From positions 1 to 64,000 of the forward strand of contig JAEEXG010000003.1 of the NCBI GenBank assembly GCA_016291405.1: a DNA stretch of 64,000 bases, written 5' to 3'. Below are positions 42,767 to 53,400 of the stretch, piece by piece; the stretch's first letter is position 1, and each line of letters opens with the position of its first letter. Origin of the DNA: Lachnospiraceae bacterium. Lineage in GTDB: Bacteria > Bacillota > Clostridia > Lachnospirales > Lachnospiraceae. The notes under the pieces are model-generated. The model was given only the letters and a program-made list of their open reading frames with translations, ran no database searches and had not been told where the DNA came from. Position numbers and translations under genes: made by a program.

Positions 42767-43789
42767 ATGGAAAAAGATGAAAAGTTACGCGCGCTTGATG
42801 CTGCGCTTGGTCAAATTGAAAAGCAATATGGTAAGGGAGCTGTTATGCGCTTAGGCGATCCTGCGGCTCAGATGAATGTTGAGACTATTCCCACAGGTTC
42901 TTTAAGCCTTGATATAGCTCTTGGTTTGGGCGGTATTCCCAAGGGAAGAATCATAGAAATCTATGGTCCCGAATCTTCAGGTAAAACAACCGTTACCCTT
43001 CATATGATTGCTGAAGTGCAGAAGAGAGGCGGTATCGCAGGATTTATTGATGCAGAACATGCTCTTGATCCTGTATATGCAAAGAATATAGGTGTTGATA
43101 TCAACAACCTTTATATATCACAGCCCGACAACGGAGAACAGGCTCTTGAAATCACAGAGACCATGGTTCGTTCCGGTGCTATCGACATTGTAGTAGTTGA
43201 CTCTGTTGCAGCCCTTGTTCCCAAGGCTGAAATCGACGGTGATATGGGTGATGCTCACATGGGTCTCCAGGCTCGTCTTATGTCTCAGGCTTTAAGAAAA
43301 CTTACAGCCGTTATAAGCAAGTCAAATTGTACAGTTATCTTTATTAACCAGCTTCGTGAAAAGCTTGGCGTTATGTTTGGTAACCCCGAGACCACAACCG
43401 GTGGTCGTGCCCTTAAGTTCTATGCTTCCGTAAGAATGGATGTTAGAAGAGTTGAAGCATTAAAGGCTTCCGGAGAAGTTACAGGTAACCGTACAAGAGT
43501 TAAAGTAGTTAAGAATAAGGTTTCACCTCCCTTCAAGGAAGCTGAATTCGATATCATCTTTGGCGAAGGTATCTCTCATGAAGGAGATGTACTTGACTTA
43601 GCTGTAGAAGATGACATCATCAATAAGAGCGGTGCATGGTTTGCTTACGAAGGAAATAAAATCGGTCAGGGACGTGAAAATGCTCGTCAGTACTTAAAAG
43701 ACAACCCACTTGTAATGCAGGAAATCGAGCAGAAAGTTCGTGCCGCACACGGCCTTCCTACCGAAGAGGCTGTAAAGAATGCTGATTGA
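42767..43789 (+). CDS. recA: Recombinase RecA
   Basis: This DNA-dependent ATPase forms filaments for homologous recombination and triggers LexA self-cleavage. The protein has 340 residues. Walker A is GPESSGKTT, then [22 protein letters not shown], the [17 protein letters not shown] block, [20 protein letters not shown] and loop 2 around [23 protein letters not shown]. The ribosome-binding site is AGGAGG. Its start region carries two SOS boxes. The C-terminus is short and ends in VKNAD. recX overlaps its end by 11 bp. Confidence 0.99.
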   Translation: MEKDEKLRALDAALGQIEKQYGKGAVMRLGDPAAQMNVETIPTGSLSLDIALGLGGIPKGRIIEIYGPESSGKTTVTLHMIAEVQKRGGIAGFIDAEHALDPVYAKNIGVDINNLYISQPDNGEQALEITETMVRSGAIDIVVVDSVAALVPKAEIDGDMGDAHMGLQARLMSQALRKLTAVISKSNCTVIFINQLREKLGVMFGNPETTTGGRALKFYASVRMDVRRVEALKASGEVTGNRTRVKVVKNKVSPPFKEAEFDIIFGEGISHEGDVLDLAVEDDIINKSGAWFAYEGNKIGQGRENARQYLKDNPLVMQEIEQKVRAAHGLPTEEAVKNAD

Positions 43790-44414
43790 AAAGATTCAAA
43801 GCGTAAATAAGAGCAGAAGTAAGGTTTTTCTTGATACCGGTGAAAGCTTCGTTTTATATAACGGTGAATTAAGAATCTTAAAGCTTAAAGAAAACACTGA
43901 ATTACCTGATTCGGTATATAAGCAGATAAAAGAGGCTGTGCTTCCTAAGAGAGCGAAGCTTCGCACCATGAACCTTTTAAAGGTTAAGCCATATACCGAG
44001 TATAATTTACGAAAGAAGCTTATTGAGGGCGGATACCCATCTGATGTAATTGATATAGCAATTGATTACGTAAAATCCTTTGGATACATTAACGATCATC
44101 AATATGCCATTGATTACATCACTCAGGATAAGGACAGGCACACAAAGAAGGAAATCTATTTAAAGCTTTCTCAAAAGGGCATTGCAAAGGAAACACTGGA
44201 TAGTGCATTTAATGAGCTCTACGGTTCCTATTCCGAATCAAGGAGCGAGTCCTCCTTTAACGAAAGCGAACTTGTTTTAAAGACACTTAAAAAGCGTGGA
44301 TTTACAGGTAATGAAACTTACGAAGAAAAGCAAAAGCTTCTTGCTTACTTTTACAGACGCGGATTTGATATGGATACAGTATTTTCCGCAATGAATTCAA
44401 TAAAGGATGAATAA
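43779..44414 (+). CDS. recX: Regulatory protein RecX
   Basis: This RecA-filament modulator has 211 residues and is built from three-helix repeats. The family block [43 protein letters not shown], at about residues 69-111, includes the typical LR-x-KL and GY-(I/L)-(N/D)-D elements. It starts inside the end of recA (11-bp overlap), so it is cotranscribed and SOS-induced. An N-terminal extension with [16 protein letters not shown] is common in Firmicutes RecX. Confidence 0.93.
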   Translation: MLIEKIQSVNKSRSKVFLDTGESFVLYNGELRILKLKENTELPDSVYKQIKEAVLPKRAKLRTMNLLKVKPYTEYNLRKKLIEGGYPSDVIDIAIDYVKSFGYINDHQYAIDYITQDKDRHTKKEIYLKLSQKGIAKETLDSAFNELYGSYSESRSESSFNESELVLKTLKKRGFTGNETYEEKQKLLAYFYRRGFDMDTVFSAMNSIKDE

Positions 44415-44419
44415 ATAAA

Positions 44420-44452
44420 AGCCTTCGAGATTTTCTCGAAGGCTTCGTTTTT
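44420..44452. terminator. Bidirectional terminator between recX and lacI-type gene
   Basis: AGCCTTCGAGA at 44420-44430 pairs perfectly with 44434-44444 around TTT, followed by a T-rich tract. The AAAA before it serves the convergent regulator gene. Confidence 0.88.
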
Positions 44453-45476
44453 AGGTACTCGATCTTTTTAATATCTCTGCACCAAGGTTTATAACCTTAG
44501 GAGGTGTATCGTCTCCGTTAATTCTTTCAAACAACACATTTGCAGCAACGCGTCCCATTTCATAGATGGGAAGGGAGATTGTTGAAAGGGGCGGATTTGA
44601 ATATTTTGAAATTTCGATATTTGATAATCCTATTACAGCTACATCTTTTGGAACATTTAATCCTAAATCATATAAGGTTCTAAGTACCGATATAGCCATA
44701 AGGTCGCTGGCTACGAAGAATGCTCTGGGAAGGCAGCCTTCTTTATAGGCTTTTTTAATTCTTCCGGCACAATACTTTTCATCCCAATTACTGGGAAGCA
44801 CCCATTTTTCATTAAAGGGAAGTCCGTATCTGTGAAGAGCGGAGTAGTAACCGTTAAAACGGCGACTCTGCTTTAAGTCTTCTTCGAAACCTCCAATAAA
44901 TCCAATTTCCTTATAACCGCAATCTACAAGATGCTTAACAGCCATGGTAGCTGTAGTGAAGTGATCGTAAGCTATATTATCGATAGATGAGTGTATTGTA
45001 TCGATTCCCACAATAAATGATGTCTGTTCTTTTAAATGATTAAAGATGGCATCATCCAAGGAATTCATTATTATAACGCCACTGATCTTTTCGTGGAATG
45101 TATTATAAAGAGTCTGAGGATCTTCCAATTCTTCGGTGGTTCTTATAAAGGCTATTTCGTAACCTTTTTCCATAACCGTTTTCTCAAAGCCTGAAAGAAT
45201 AGACAAATAATAAGGATCTGTATATTTTCCGCCTCGTACGTTTAATACGCAACCAAAGCGATGAACCGCAGGTATCTTCTGAGTGGAATTCTTCTTTACA
45301 ATAGACATTTGCTGTTTTGAAGAAGTAGGCGCCTTGTAGTTTAACTCAGCAACCGCTTTCCAAACCCTTTCACGGGTCTCCTGGGTCATTTTATATTTTG
45401 TGTCATGATTTAGTACACGCGACACGCTAGCAACTGATACTCCTGCCAGACTCGCGACATCTCTGACTGTGCTCAT
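44451..45476 (-). CDS. LacI family transcriptional regulator
   Basis: The protein has 341 residues. The DNA-binding domain is MSTVRDVASLAGVSVASVSRVLNH, at about residues 1-24, with the hinge helix at RVWKAVAELNYKAP. A periplasmic-binding-like effector domain runs from about 75 to 341 and includes GVIIMNSLDDAIF, the SNIEISKYSNPPLSTI block and AANVLFERI. The start follows GGGAG. It is divergent from the second carbohydrate operon, and the gap between them is packed with TGTTACG-type sites, so it probably represses that operon and itself. The effector sugar is unknown. Confidence 0.94.
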   Translation of the reverse strand: MSTVRDVASLAGVSVASVSRVLNHDTKYKMTQETRERVWKAVAELNYKAPTSSKQQMSIVKKNSTQKIPAVHRFGCVLNVRGGKYTDPYYLSILSGFEKTVMEKGYEIAFIRTTEELEDPQTLYNTFHEKISGVIIMNSLDDAIFNHLKEQTSFIVGIDTIHSSIDNIAYDHFTTATMAVKHLVDCGYKEIGFIGGFEEDLKQSRRFNGYYSALHRYGLPFNEKWVLPSNWDEKYCAGRIKKAYKEGCLPRAFFVASDLMAISVLRTLYDLGLNVPKDVAVIGLSNIEISKYSNPPLSTISLPIYEMGRVAANVLFERINGDDTPPKVINLGAEILKRSST

Positions 45477-45744
45477 TGTAGCTCCCTTAAAAGATATATA
45501 GTTTTGTTTCGTGTTTCTACTATTGATGCTATCTTATTTTTGTTACGTTGTCAAATATTTAACGTAACAAAATCGAAAACATGCTACGTTAAATTTAACA
45601 AAAATGCAGAACAAAATACAGTAAAAATCAACATTGAACGTAAAAACGAAAAATGTTACGCTCTTGACGTAACAAATCATACGTGTTACGTTAGATGTAT
45701 CACGAAACAAGAATGTTACAAATAAACGGTATTGGTTAAAGGTT
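45477..45744. promoter_or_regulatory. Divergent control region with multiple TGTTACG sites
   Basis: TTTTGTTACGTT at 45538-45549 faces its exact 12-bp complement at 45561-45572. TGTTACG at 45654-45660 faces CGTAACA at 45668-45674. Further copies are TGTTACGTT at 45684-45692 and a weaker TGTTACA at 45714-45720; near-matches include TGCTACGTT at 45582-45590. A candidate operon promoter (TTGACG 45664-45669, weak TACGTT 45687-45692, 17 bp) is covered by the sites. They are candidate operators for the LacI-type regulator. Confidence 0.75.
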
Positions 45745-47100
45745 ATGACAAATTTTAATGAACTGGTGCAGTATGTGGGAATGCATAAACTGCCCAAGGG
45801 TTTTACGGAAGCGTTTAGTCTCTACGAGCCTGACGACAGTAAGACATTGATTGATAAGGATTATTACAATGCTTTACTTGCACCTTACAATCTTTCAAAG
45901 GATCAAAGAGCTTATCTTGATGAAACTCTTGATGCCATAGAAAAAGATGAAAAGGTTTTGCTATTTTCTAAATTCTTCGTATGGGATATGTGCTCCATGC
46001 GAAACAAGTATGACATCGATAACTACACGGAATTGGTTCCCTCATGCTTAGGTAAATATAACGAAGCATATGCTTTTATCATTTTACTTGCATGCGTGCC
46101 TGTTGCAGAAAAGGAGATGATCAGAAGAGGTATTCCGAAAGAATACTACGAAGACATTCCGCACAGGATGATAAGGGATCAGCTTTCAAGATATATTGAA
46201 ACAGGTAAGATTGATGTTTTGGATATGCCTTGGAAGTTAAACTTCTATACGCTTACGATTTTTCTTTTAGATAGATTTTTATTTATTCCATATCAACACG
46301 GCGAAGGCTTTAGCTTATACAGAAGCAAAAAGACCGGAAAGGTAATCGGCATTCCAAACGCCGGCACCAAGTATGACGCCGAAGGACAGCTCTTAAGATG
46401 GGGCGGCGTTGATTATGGCGATGAAGAAGAACCGGATGAAGAATCGGAAGAAAGAATTCCCGGTTCAGGCTATGAATATTCTGAGAGAAAAGCTAAAAGC
46501 GATCATGTATTCATTACCGATAAGACCGAGGAAAACGGTAAAGTTACAGGCTACTACATGAATCCTGTGGGATTTACTGAAGAAAGAAAAGTCACTCTTG
46601 ATTTAAACGAATATGAATGTGTGCTTAAGCAGGGAGATTACCTTATAGCACTTCACATTCCGGGTGGTGAGGGTTATACACCCGAGAGAATGCATAATTC
46701 AATGGAACTGGCTCTTGAATTCTTTAAAAAGTATTATCCCGAACATGACATGAAGGGATTTTGGAGTTCAAGCTGGCTTTACGATAAAAGACTTGAATTC
46801 ATCATCGGTAAGGGAAAGAACATAACCAATGTTCAAAACCTTATGTTTAGATACAGCGACGGTGAAGACGGTTCCATGTTATATGTTCATTTATATAAAA
46901 CAATGGACGCTATTCTAAAGGATACCGATTGTAAAACCACTCTTCAAAAGGGCGCCAAGGAAAGACTTTTAAGAGGAGAACGTTTCTTAACAACAGGAAT
47001 GATGATCCTTAAAGAGGAAGCCCTTAATCACAAAGAGTATTTTACAAAAGAAGATGAATTAAGCTTTTATAATCTTATGGAAAAATGGGGCATGCAATGA
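45745..47100 (+). CDS. Acyltransferase-like protein with GNAT_C-type domain
   Basis: The protein has 451 residues and is soluble. The N-terminal helical half (about 1-200) resembles NAT_N-type regions of acyltransferase-like proteins. The second half has two beta-rich parts, with LHIPGGEGYTPERMHNSMEL, then ALEFFKKYYPEHDMKGFWSSSWLYD around residues 298-345, matching the GNAT_C pattern 'H-I-P-x-G-x2-(L/Y)-(T)-P-E'. An acidic loop (DYGDEEEPDEESEE, about 214-231) splits the halves. It is the first gene of the LacI-controlled operon and overlaps the next gene by 4 bp. It may modify or remove acyl groups on imported glycans, but the activity is not shown. The start is uncertain because no good ribosome-binding site is seen. 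Confidence 0.55.
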   Translation: MTNFNELVQYVGMHKLPKGFTEAFSLYEPDDSKTLIDKDYYNALLAPYNLSKDQRAYLDETLDAIEKDEKVLLFSKFFVWDMCSMRNKYDIDNYTELVPSCLGKYNEAYAFIILLACVPVAEKEMIRRGIPKEYYEDIPHRMIRDQLSRYIETGKIDVLDMPWKLNFYTLTIFLLDRFLFIPYQHGEGFSLYRSKKTGKVIGIPNAGTKYDAEGQLLRWGGVDYGDEEEPDEESEERIPGSGYEYSERKAKSDHVFITDKTEENGKVTGYYMNPVGFTEERKVTLDLNEYECVLKQGDYLIALHIPGGEGYTPERMHNSMELALEFFKKYYPEHDMKGFWSSSWLYDKRLEFIIGKGKNITNVQNLMFRYSDGEDGSMLYVHLYKTMDAILKDTDCKTTLQKGAKERLLRGERFLTTGMMILKEEALNHKEYFTKEDELSFYNLMEKWGMQ

Positions 47101-48005
47101 GAAAGGAATTAAAGAAAAACAGACAACTTTATCTGATGTGCGTTCCGGCAATCATTTTTCTTATTATGTTTTGTTACATCCCGATGGTCGGTATTTGGAT
47201 GGCCTTTACGGATTACAACATAAGGGACGGAATTTTCGGAAGCAGATTTGTTGGCTTACAAAACTTTAAGTACTTCTTTACAGGAAGTACGGGAATGGGC
47301 CCGAGAGTTATTTGGAATACACTCGTAATTAACTTTTGGGGATTAATATTCGGAACAATAGTTCCAATCACTATAGCAATTTGCTTTAACCTTGTAAAAG
47401 GTAAGTTTTTTAAGAAGTTTACACAAAGCGCGATGTTTTTTCCTTACTTCTTATCATGGGTTGTTGTAGGTGCGATTGTTTACGCGTTCTTCTCATCAGA
47501 CACAGGACTTGTAAACAGAATTCTTACAAGCAACGGCCTTGAAAAGATAAGATGGTACGCAGAAGGAAAGTACTGGAAGCCGATTATCATAACGGCAGAT
47601 ATATGGAAATGGTGTGGATACAACTCAATCATATATTTAGCTGCAACATCAAACTTTGATGCTTCTTTATATGATGCGGCATCCGTTGACGGAGCAAATT
47701 TGTTTCAACAGACAATGCACCTTACGGTGCCTATGTTAAAGCCTACGGTAGTAGTGCTTACCCTTATGAGTATCGGTCGAATCTTCTTCGGAGATTTCGG
47801 TATGATTTACGGTATTGTAGGTAACAACTCACTTTTGTATGATTCAGTAGCCGTTATCGATACTTACGTATATTCGGCAATGAGATCCTTAGGATTTTCA
47901 TATACCACGGCGATTGGTTTCTTCCAGTCTGTAATGGGACTTATCCTGGTTACAACTGCGAATAAGCTTGCCAAAAAAGTAAATGAAGGGGAGGGACTGT
48001 TTTAA
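47097..48005 (+). CDS. ABC transporter permease (LplB/YteP type)
   Basis: The protein has 302 residues and six membrane helices. The start is placed at ATG 47097, which overlaps the previous stop (ATGA). A 47085 ATG lies further inside the upstream gene. The EAA loop is YDAASVDGANLFQQTMHLTVPML, at about residues 192-214. It resembles the oligosaccharide permeases LplB and YteP, which handle complex polysaccharide fragments. It overlaps the partner permease by 1 bp. Confidence 0.93.
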   Translation: MRKELKKNRQLYLMCVPAIIFLIMFCYIPMVGIWMAFTDYNIRDGIFGSRFVGLQNFKYFFTGSTGMGPRVIWNTLVINFWGLIFGTIVPITIAICFNLVKGKFFKKFTQSAMFFPYFLSWVVVGAIVYAFFSSDTGLVNRILTSNGLEKIRWYAEGKYWKPIIITADIWKWCGYNSIIYLAATSNFDASLYDAASVDGANLFQQTMHLTVPMLKPTVVVLTLMSIGRIFFGDFGMIYGIVGNNSLLYDSVAVIDTYVYSAMRSLGFSYTTAIGFFQSVMGLILVTTANKLAKKVNEGEGLF

Positions 48006-48895
48006 TGAAAAGACGTTCAGCCTCAGACAGAGCGGTACTTATATTTGCTTATCTTTTTATAGGATTAATAGCCGTTGTTTGTCTTTATCCTTTGGTAATG
48101 GTTTTAAGCGTATCATTTTCTGATAACTTCCTTGTAACAAGAGACGGTTACTCGGTTATTCCAAGAAACTTTACGTTTGATACATACACCTACATCTTCG
48201 CACACAGCGGTGCAAGAATTTTGAAATCATATGTGGTAACGATTTGTATCACGATTATAGGTACAATTCTTTCCATGATAATCACAAGTATGATTTCCTT
48301 TGCTCTTTCGATTAGAGAGCTTAAGTACAGAAACGCAATTGCATTTTTCTGCAATTTTACAATTATATTCTCTGCAGGACTTATTCCTTGGTACTACGTT
48401 TGCGTTAACTGGTATCACATGATGGACACTTACGGAGCGTTGGTTATTCCTTCTTTGTTCAGTGTTTGGAACATGTTCCTTATGAGAACCTACTTTTCAG
48501 CTGTTCCTCCGTCACTTTATGAATCAGCTAAATTGGACGGAGCAAGCTACTACAGAATTTATTGGTCAATCGCAATTCCGCTTTGTAAGACCGCTATGTT
48601 GACCGTCGGCCTTATGTATGCCCTTTGCTATTGGAACGATTGGTGGAACGCTTTAATGTTTGTAAACGACAGAGAAAAATTCCCCTTACAGTATTTTCTG
48701 TATAACATCCTATCAAACATCAATGCTATCTCAAGCGGACGAGTTCCTTCGGGAGCCGCAGCCAACATAAAGCTTCCGTCAGAGACAGTAAAGATGGCCG
48801 TAACCGTTATCGTTATCGGACCTGTAATTTTCCTATATCCGTTTATTCAAAAGTATTTTGTAGACGGTATCATGTCCGGAGCGGTTAAAGAATAA
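48005..48895 (+). CDS. ABC transporter permease (LplC/YtcP type)
   Basis: The protein has 296 residues and six membrane helices. The EAA-like loop is YESAKLDGASYYRIYWSIAIPL, at about residues 177-198, and the C-terminus is VDGIMSGAVKE, typical of YtcP/LplC permeases. It starts by 1-bp overlap (TAATG) with its partner. As with the first set, no ABC ATPase is encoded nearby. Confidence 0.94.
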   Translation: MKRRSASDRAVLIFAYLFIGLIAVVCLYPLVMVLSVSFSDNFLVTRDGYSVIPRNFTFDTYTYIFAHSGARILKSYVVTICITIIGTILSMIITSMISFALSIRELKYRNAIAFFCNFTIIFSAGLIPWYYVCVNWYHMMDTYGALVIPSLFSVWNMFLMRTYFSAVPPSLYESAKLDGASYYRIYWSIAIPLCKTAMLTVGLMYALCYWNDWWNALMFVNDREKFPLQYFLYNILSNINAISSGRVPSGAAANIKLPSETVKMAVTVIVIGPVIFLYPFIQKYFVDGIMSGAVKE

Positions 48896-48916
48896 AAAGA
48901 GAGAGGAAAGCAAAAA

Positions 48917-50389
48917 ATGAAAAGAATGAAGAAGTTTTTAGTTCTTTGCATGGCAACCGTAATGGCTGTTTCCACTTTGGCGGGTTGTGGAGCAAAGAAG
49001 GGTGGAAGCTCAGACAAAGTTGTTATTCTTTACCCCGGTGAAGAAACAGATAGCATGTCAGACTTCATCAACAACAAACTCAATCCCAGACTTAAGAGTG
49101 AAGTCGGAATTGAAGTTGAGCTCATCTATAAGGGATGGGATCAGTACTGGGAACAGAAAGACGTTATGCTTGCTGCAAACCAGACAATCGACCTTTATTG
49201 GGACGGACTTCCTGATATTTCAACAATGGTAAATAAATCACAGTGTCAGCCTTTGGATGACCTCATTAAGGACAACTGCCCTGATATGTTAAAGGTTATT
49301 CCTAAGTCACAGTTGGCAGGTGGTGTTGTTAACGGAAAACAGTATGGTATTCCTTCAGCATATGCTCCTTCATCATGTATGTTCCAGCTTGTTTGCGTAC
49401 GTGAAGACCTTCTTGAAGGTGTTGGTATGTCAGACATCAAGACAGCAGATGACCTTAAGGAATATGCAACAAAGGTTGCTGAACAGTATCCCGATATGAA
49501 GGGACCTGCAGATATTATCTTTAAGCCCCTTACACGTTACTTTGCAGACGAACAGTACACATGGTGTGCTTACGCTGATTCAGTAGTATACGGCGAAGAT
49601 ACAAGAAAAGCTTATGACTACTATGAAACAGATGCATTTAAGGAAGTTGCTAAGTTCAACCAGTCAATGTACGAAGCAGGCTTATACAAAGATGAACTTA
49701 CAACAAACTACAACGAACGTGATTCTCGTATCCAGCAGGGTACATACATTTGGGTAGAAGGTTCACTTGGTAAGGAAAACGAAATCATTTCATCAGTAAG
49801 AGCAAACGCTCCCGATGCAAAGCTTAAGTCTTACCTCCTTAACCCTACAGCAGACAAGTACATCACAGCATGTGGTGGTGAAGTTCTTTGCGTTCCTTAC
49901 AGCGCAGCTAACCCCGCCGGTGCTATGAAGTTCTTAAACTGGATGTATAAAGATCAGGCTAACTACCTTTTCTGCTTATACGGACCTGAAGGCGAAAACT
50001 ACAACATCGTAGACGGAAGAATCGAATTAAAGGATCCCAGCTTCGAAGGTTACTTCTATGAATGGATGTTCAGAAATGCTAACTACACACTCTTTACATC
50101 AGACACATCTGAAGACTTTATCGAAAGCTACAATTCATGGGATGACAATGCAAAGACATCTGATGTTATTGCATTCCACTTCGATAACTCTAACGTAAAA
50201 GAAATTGAAACAGCTGTTAACGAAGTTGCACAGAAGGAATTCCAGCCTATCGAGTGCGGTTATGTTGATTTTGATACAGCATACCCTGTTGCTTTGGAAC
50301 ACTTAAAAGATGCAGGTATTGATGAATACGTTGCAGAAGTACAGAGACAGTTAGACGAATTCTTTAAGACAAACGGATATCAGCACTAA
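48917..50389 (+). CDS. Extracellular solute-binding lipoprotein (LplA/YtcQ type)
   Basis: The protein has 490 residues. The lipobox LAGC places the lipidated cysteine at 24. The mature protein begins DKVVILYPGEETDSM and has DLYWDGLPDIS, a long two-lobe fold and a tail with ALEHLKDAGIDEYVAEVQRQLDEFF, the pattern of LplA/YtcQ oligosaccharide-binding proteins. It follows the permeases by 21 bp with AGAGAGGAAAG as ribosome-binding site. A strong terminator after it should make its message end there most of the time. Confidence 0.94.
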   Translation: MKRMKKFLVLCMATVMAVSTLAGCGAKKGGSSDKVVILYPGEETDSMSDFINNKLNPRLKSEVGIEVELIYKGWDQYWEQKDVMLAANQTIDLYWDGLPDISTMVNKSQCQPLDDLIKDNCPDMLKVIPKSQLAGGVVNGKQYGIPSAYAPSSCMFQLVCVREDLLEGVGMSDIKTADDLKEYATKVAEQYPDMKGPADIIFKPLTRYFADEQYTWCAYADSVVYGEDTRKAYDYYETDAFKEVAKFNQSMYEAGLYKDELTTNYNERDSRIQQGTYIWVEGSLGKENEIISSVRANAPDAKLKSYLLNPTADKYITACGGEVLCVPYSAANPAGAMKFLNWMYKDQANYLFCLYGPEGENYNIVDGRIELKDPSFEGYFYEWMFRNANYTLFTSDTSEDFIESYNSWDDNAKTSDVIAFHFDNSNVKEIETAVNEVAQKEFQPIECGYVDFDTAYPVALEHLKDAGIDEYVAEVQRQLDEFFKTNGYQH

Positions 50390-50395
50390 AACTGT

Positions 50396-50433
50396 GGACA
50401 GGCACGATAAAATATCCTGCCTGTCCTTTTTTT
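50396..50433 (+). terminator. Strong terminator inside the second carbohydrate operon
   Basis: GGACAGGCA at 50396-50404 pairs perfectly with TGCCTGTCC at 50418-50426, followed by seven T. It splits the binding-protein gene from the DUF4832 gene. Confidence 0.9.
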
Positions 50434-50464
50434 ACTCATTTATATTGAGATGGGATAACAATAT

Positions 50465-53400
50465 ATGAAAAAAATAATAACGAAGGTAGTAGCCCTGGCG
50501 CTGGCTTTGGTACTTGTTTGCGGCATTTTTTCAGGTAATTCCATTGATTCTTATGCGCTTGATGGGGACGTTGCCATAACAGTGGATGGCGACTTTAGCG
50601 ATTGGCTATATATTACTCCTCTTTACATGGGAGGTGGGCAGATCCCGAAGCTTTCGGCTTTTGTCACAGAGGAGTTTGTTTACGGAAAAATGGAGGTTTC
50701 AAATCCTTCGGATTTTGACACCTGGCATATTTACTTTGAAACTAACGGAAATAACACAGACAGTTTGCTTGGCAACGGCGCCGAGTACGTTTTGGAAACC
50801 GATATACTCTATAAATACGAAGGAACAGACGGTGAGTGGGAGAGTTTGCAGGGAACCACCGCTCAGGTCATTGATGCCACATCCTCTGACAAGTCAGTTC
50901 TTGAATTTGCCGTTCCCAGGGACGCTTTTGACGGAGCTGAAAAGATTGGCATACATGCAGCCAAGGTTCATGACTGGGTTGATGTAGCTATGGTTCCGGA
51001 AGAAGAAAACGGATATTATGACATTCCTGCATTGGAAGATGTTTTATCCGAAGAAATCGTAGGTCTTACAGAAAACGAACTTGCAGCCTTTGAAGCTTCA
51101 AAAGAGTTTTTAGGCGTAAAGAGTCAGTGGGACGCTATAGATTATGATGCGGTATTTAAAAACTCAAACCTTACAAAATTAAGAGGTTTTTCTGACGGAG
51201 ATTTCTTATACATAAACGTAAGCGGTAAGAGATTTGACGCAAACTATACAGTTTATGTAAAGACAAATACAGAGTCAGGTACCGATAAGAGCGACATCTG
51301 GGTAAACGGAGAAAACATCCGCTATCAGATTAAAGCTAACGGAACTGTTTATAAGATGGAAGGTAACAAGAAGGTTGACCTTGGAACCGCCATCGAAGAC
51401 TTTTACACAGATAAAACCGGAATGGAAATAAAGATTCCTGTTGATGTTTTGACAGAAGGTGAAAAGCCTACGGAATTCTTTATTTCGGTTGAAGCAGACG
51501 GAGAGTTTCTTCCTGATTCGGGAAGAGAAATGCTTAGAATCACTTCTCCTTTAACAGAAGATGCGCCTAAGATTACAATCGACGGTGATCCTTCTGACTG
51601 GGAAGGAGTTGAGCCTATAGGTGAAGGCGAAGGAACCTTGGGTAATCTCTATGCAATAAGAGATAACGATAACCTTTATGTTATGACTTACATCGAAGGT
51701 ATCACAGATCCCGAGAGTTCTGCAGCATATACCACAAGCTTGTTTATAGGCATTGATAACGATCCAAGAACCGGATTTAATCACACAGGTTATGCACACG
51801 ATAATACAGGTGATGTACTTGTTCAGGACTGGAATTCATACGGTGAAAACAGAAACCTTGAATTGTTCTTTACAAGTGAACTTGTAAATCTTGAATGGAA
51901 CATGAAGAAACAGTATGCAGACGGCTACGAAAAAGTATTTGCACCCACAGGTGTAAGCGGAGAATACTGTGCAGAATACATTGTTCCCATAAGTGCTTTG
52001 GAAGAATTTGCAACTGCCATTTCAGATGATTTCTATGTATGTATAGACAGAAATGACTGTCAGACAGACGAAGAAACCTATGAACGTCTCACTCCCGAAG
52101 GATTTACTCCTAAGAGAGACACAGAGAACGGAGGCTTTGCTTTGGTTCCTAAGTACAACACAAAGTGTGAAGTAGATTGCAAAGATAATTCTTTTGATGA
52201 TTGGGAAAGAATCGGTAACTTTGCAAGACATGAAAATAACTTGAATTTATCAGGCGTTTTGTCAGAGGACAGATTGTTTACAATCTTTACCGCCGAAGAA
52301 GATATTTCAACCGACGCAGTATACGTTATAAAGACAAATGAACTCGGATTTAAGTATGGAAATTACGAAGGTATTTCATACGTAGTTGAAAGGGGAACAC
52401 TTTATAAAGTAGAGGGCGATAATAAGAAGGCAGAAGAAGGCGTAAGCGTATATCAGTATTACGATACAGATTGCATTCTCATGCAGCTCTATCTTGATAT
52501 GATAGACAATCCTTCATCGGTTTCGGTAGCCATCATGGTAAACGGAGACGAATATGTTCTTCCCGAAACAGGGCTTCTTTCAATCTCTAAGAAAGTTGAA
52601 ATCGAAAGAGACGAAAATTTATACTACCCCAGAGAATCATTTGAGGTATTTAACAATCCTTTTAAAGGCTGGGTTGGATGGGCAGATATTAACGAAGGTG
52701 ACATCGATAATATTGTTACACCCCACAATCTTATCTATGTAGATATTAAGTGGAGTGAACTTGAAAAAGAAAAAGGCAAGTATGATTTCGATGCCATCGA
52801 AGAGCAGTATCAGTTTGATAAGTGGAAAGCACGCGGCGACAGAATGGTTCTTCGTTTTGTAATGGATAACCCCAATGTTGAAAACGGCGATCCTAATATC
52901 AAGAGAATGGATATTCCCACATGGCTTTATGACGAGCTTGAAGCAGAAAACGCAGAAGGTGAAGGAGCAGGAACCTTCTACGTTGGGCAGACAATACTTG
53001 AATTGCTCGGTGGTTGCGGATTCTCTCCCAACTACAAGAGCCCTAAGCTTTTGGAATACCATGCAAATGTTGTAAAAGCTTTGGCTGAAAGATACGACGA
53101 TCCTTCTGTATGTGCATATGTTGAAGTAGGTAGTTTGGGACACTGGGCAGAGTTCCATACATGGCCTACAGGAACAGGTGAATTCCCTGATCCCGCACTG
53201 GCACAGCAGTATATGCAGCCTTATGCAGACTACTTTAAGAATGTAAAGGTTGGTATCAGAAAGCCTTATGAATTGGCTTCAGTAAACAATTGGGGCTTAT
53301 ACAATGATATCTTTGGTGTAACAAGCGACGGCGGCACACCTACATTCCTTGAATGGGCAAACAGCGGTAATACCGATATGCCGGGTTCCACAGAAGAAGA

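Noticed and set aside
45538..45720. Possible CRISPR array
   Set aside because: Copies are only 7-12 bp, in both orientations and irregularly spaced. They look like operators.
45504..45797. Small open frames on both strands in the LacI gap
   Set aside because: They are made of the repeated TGTTACG operator sequence, with Cys/Tyr/Val-rich nonsense composition.
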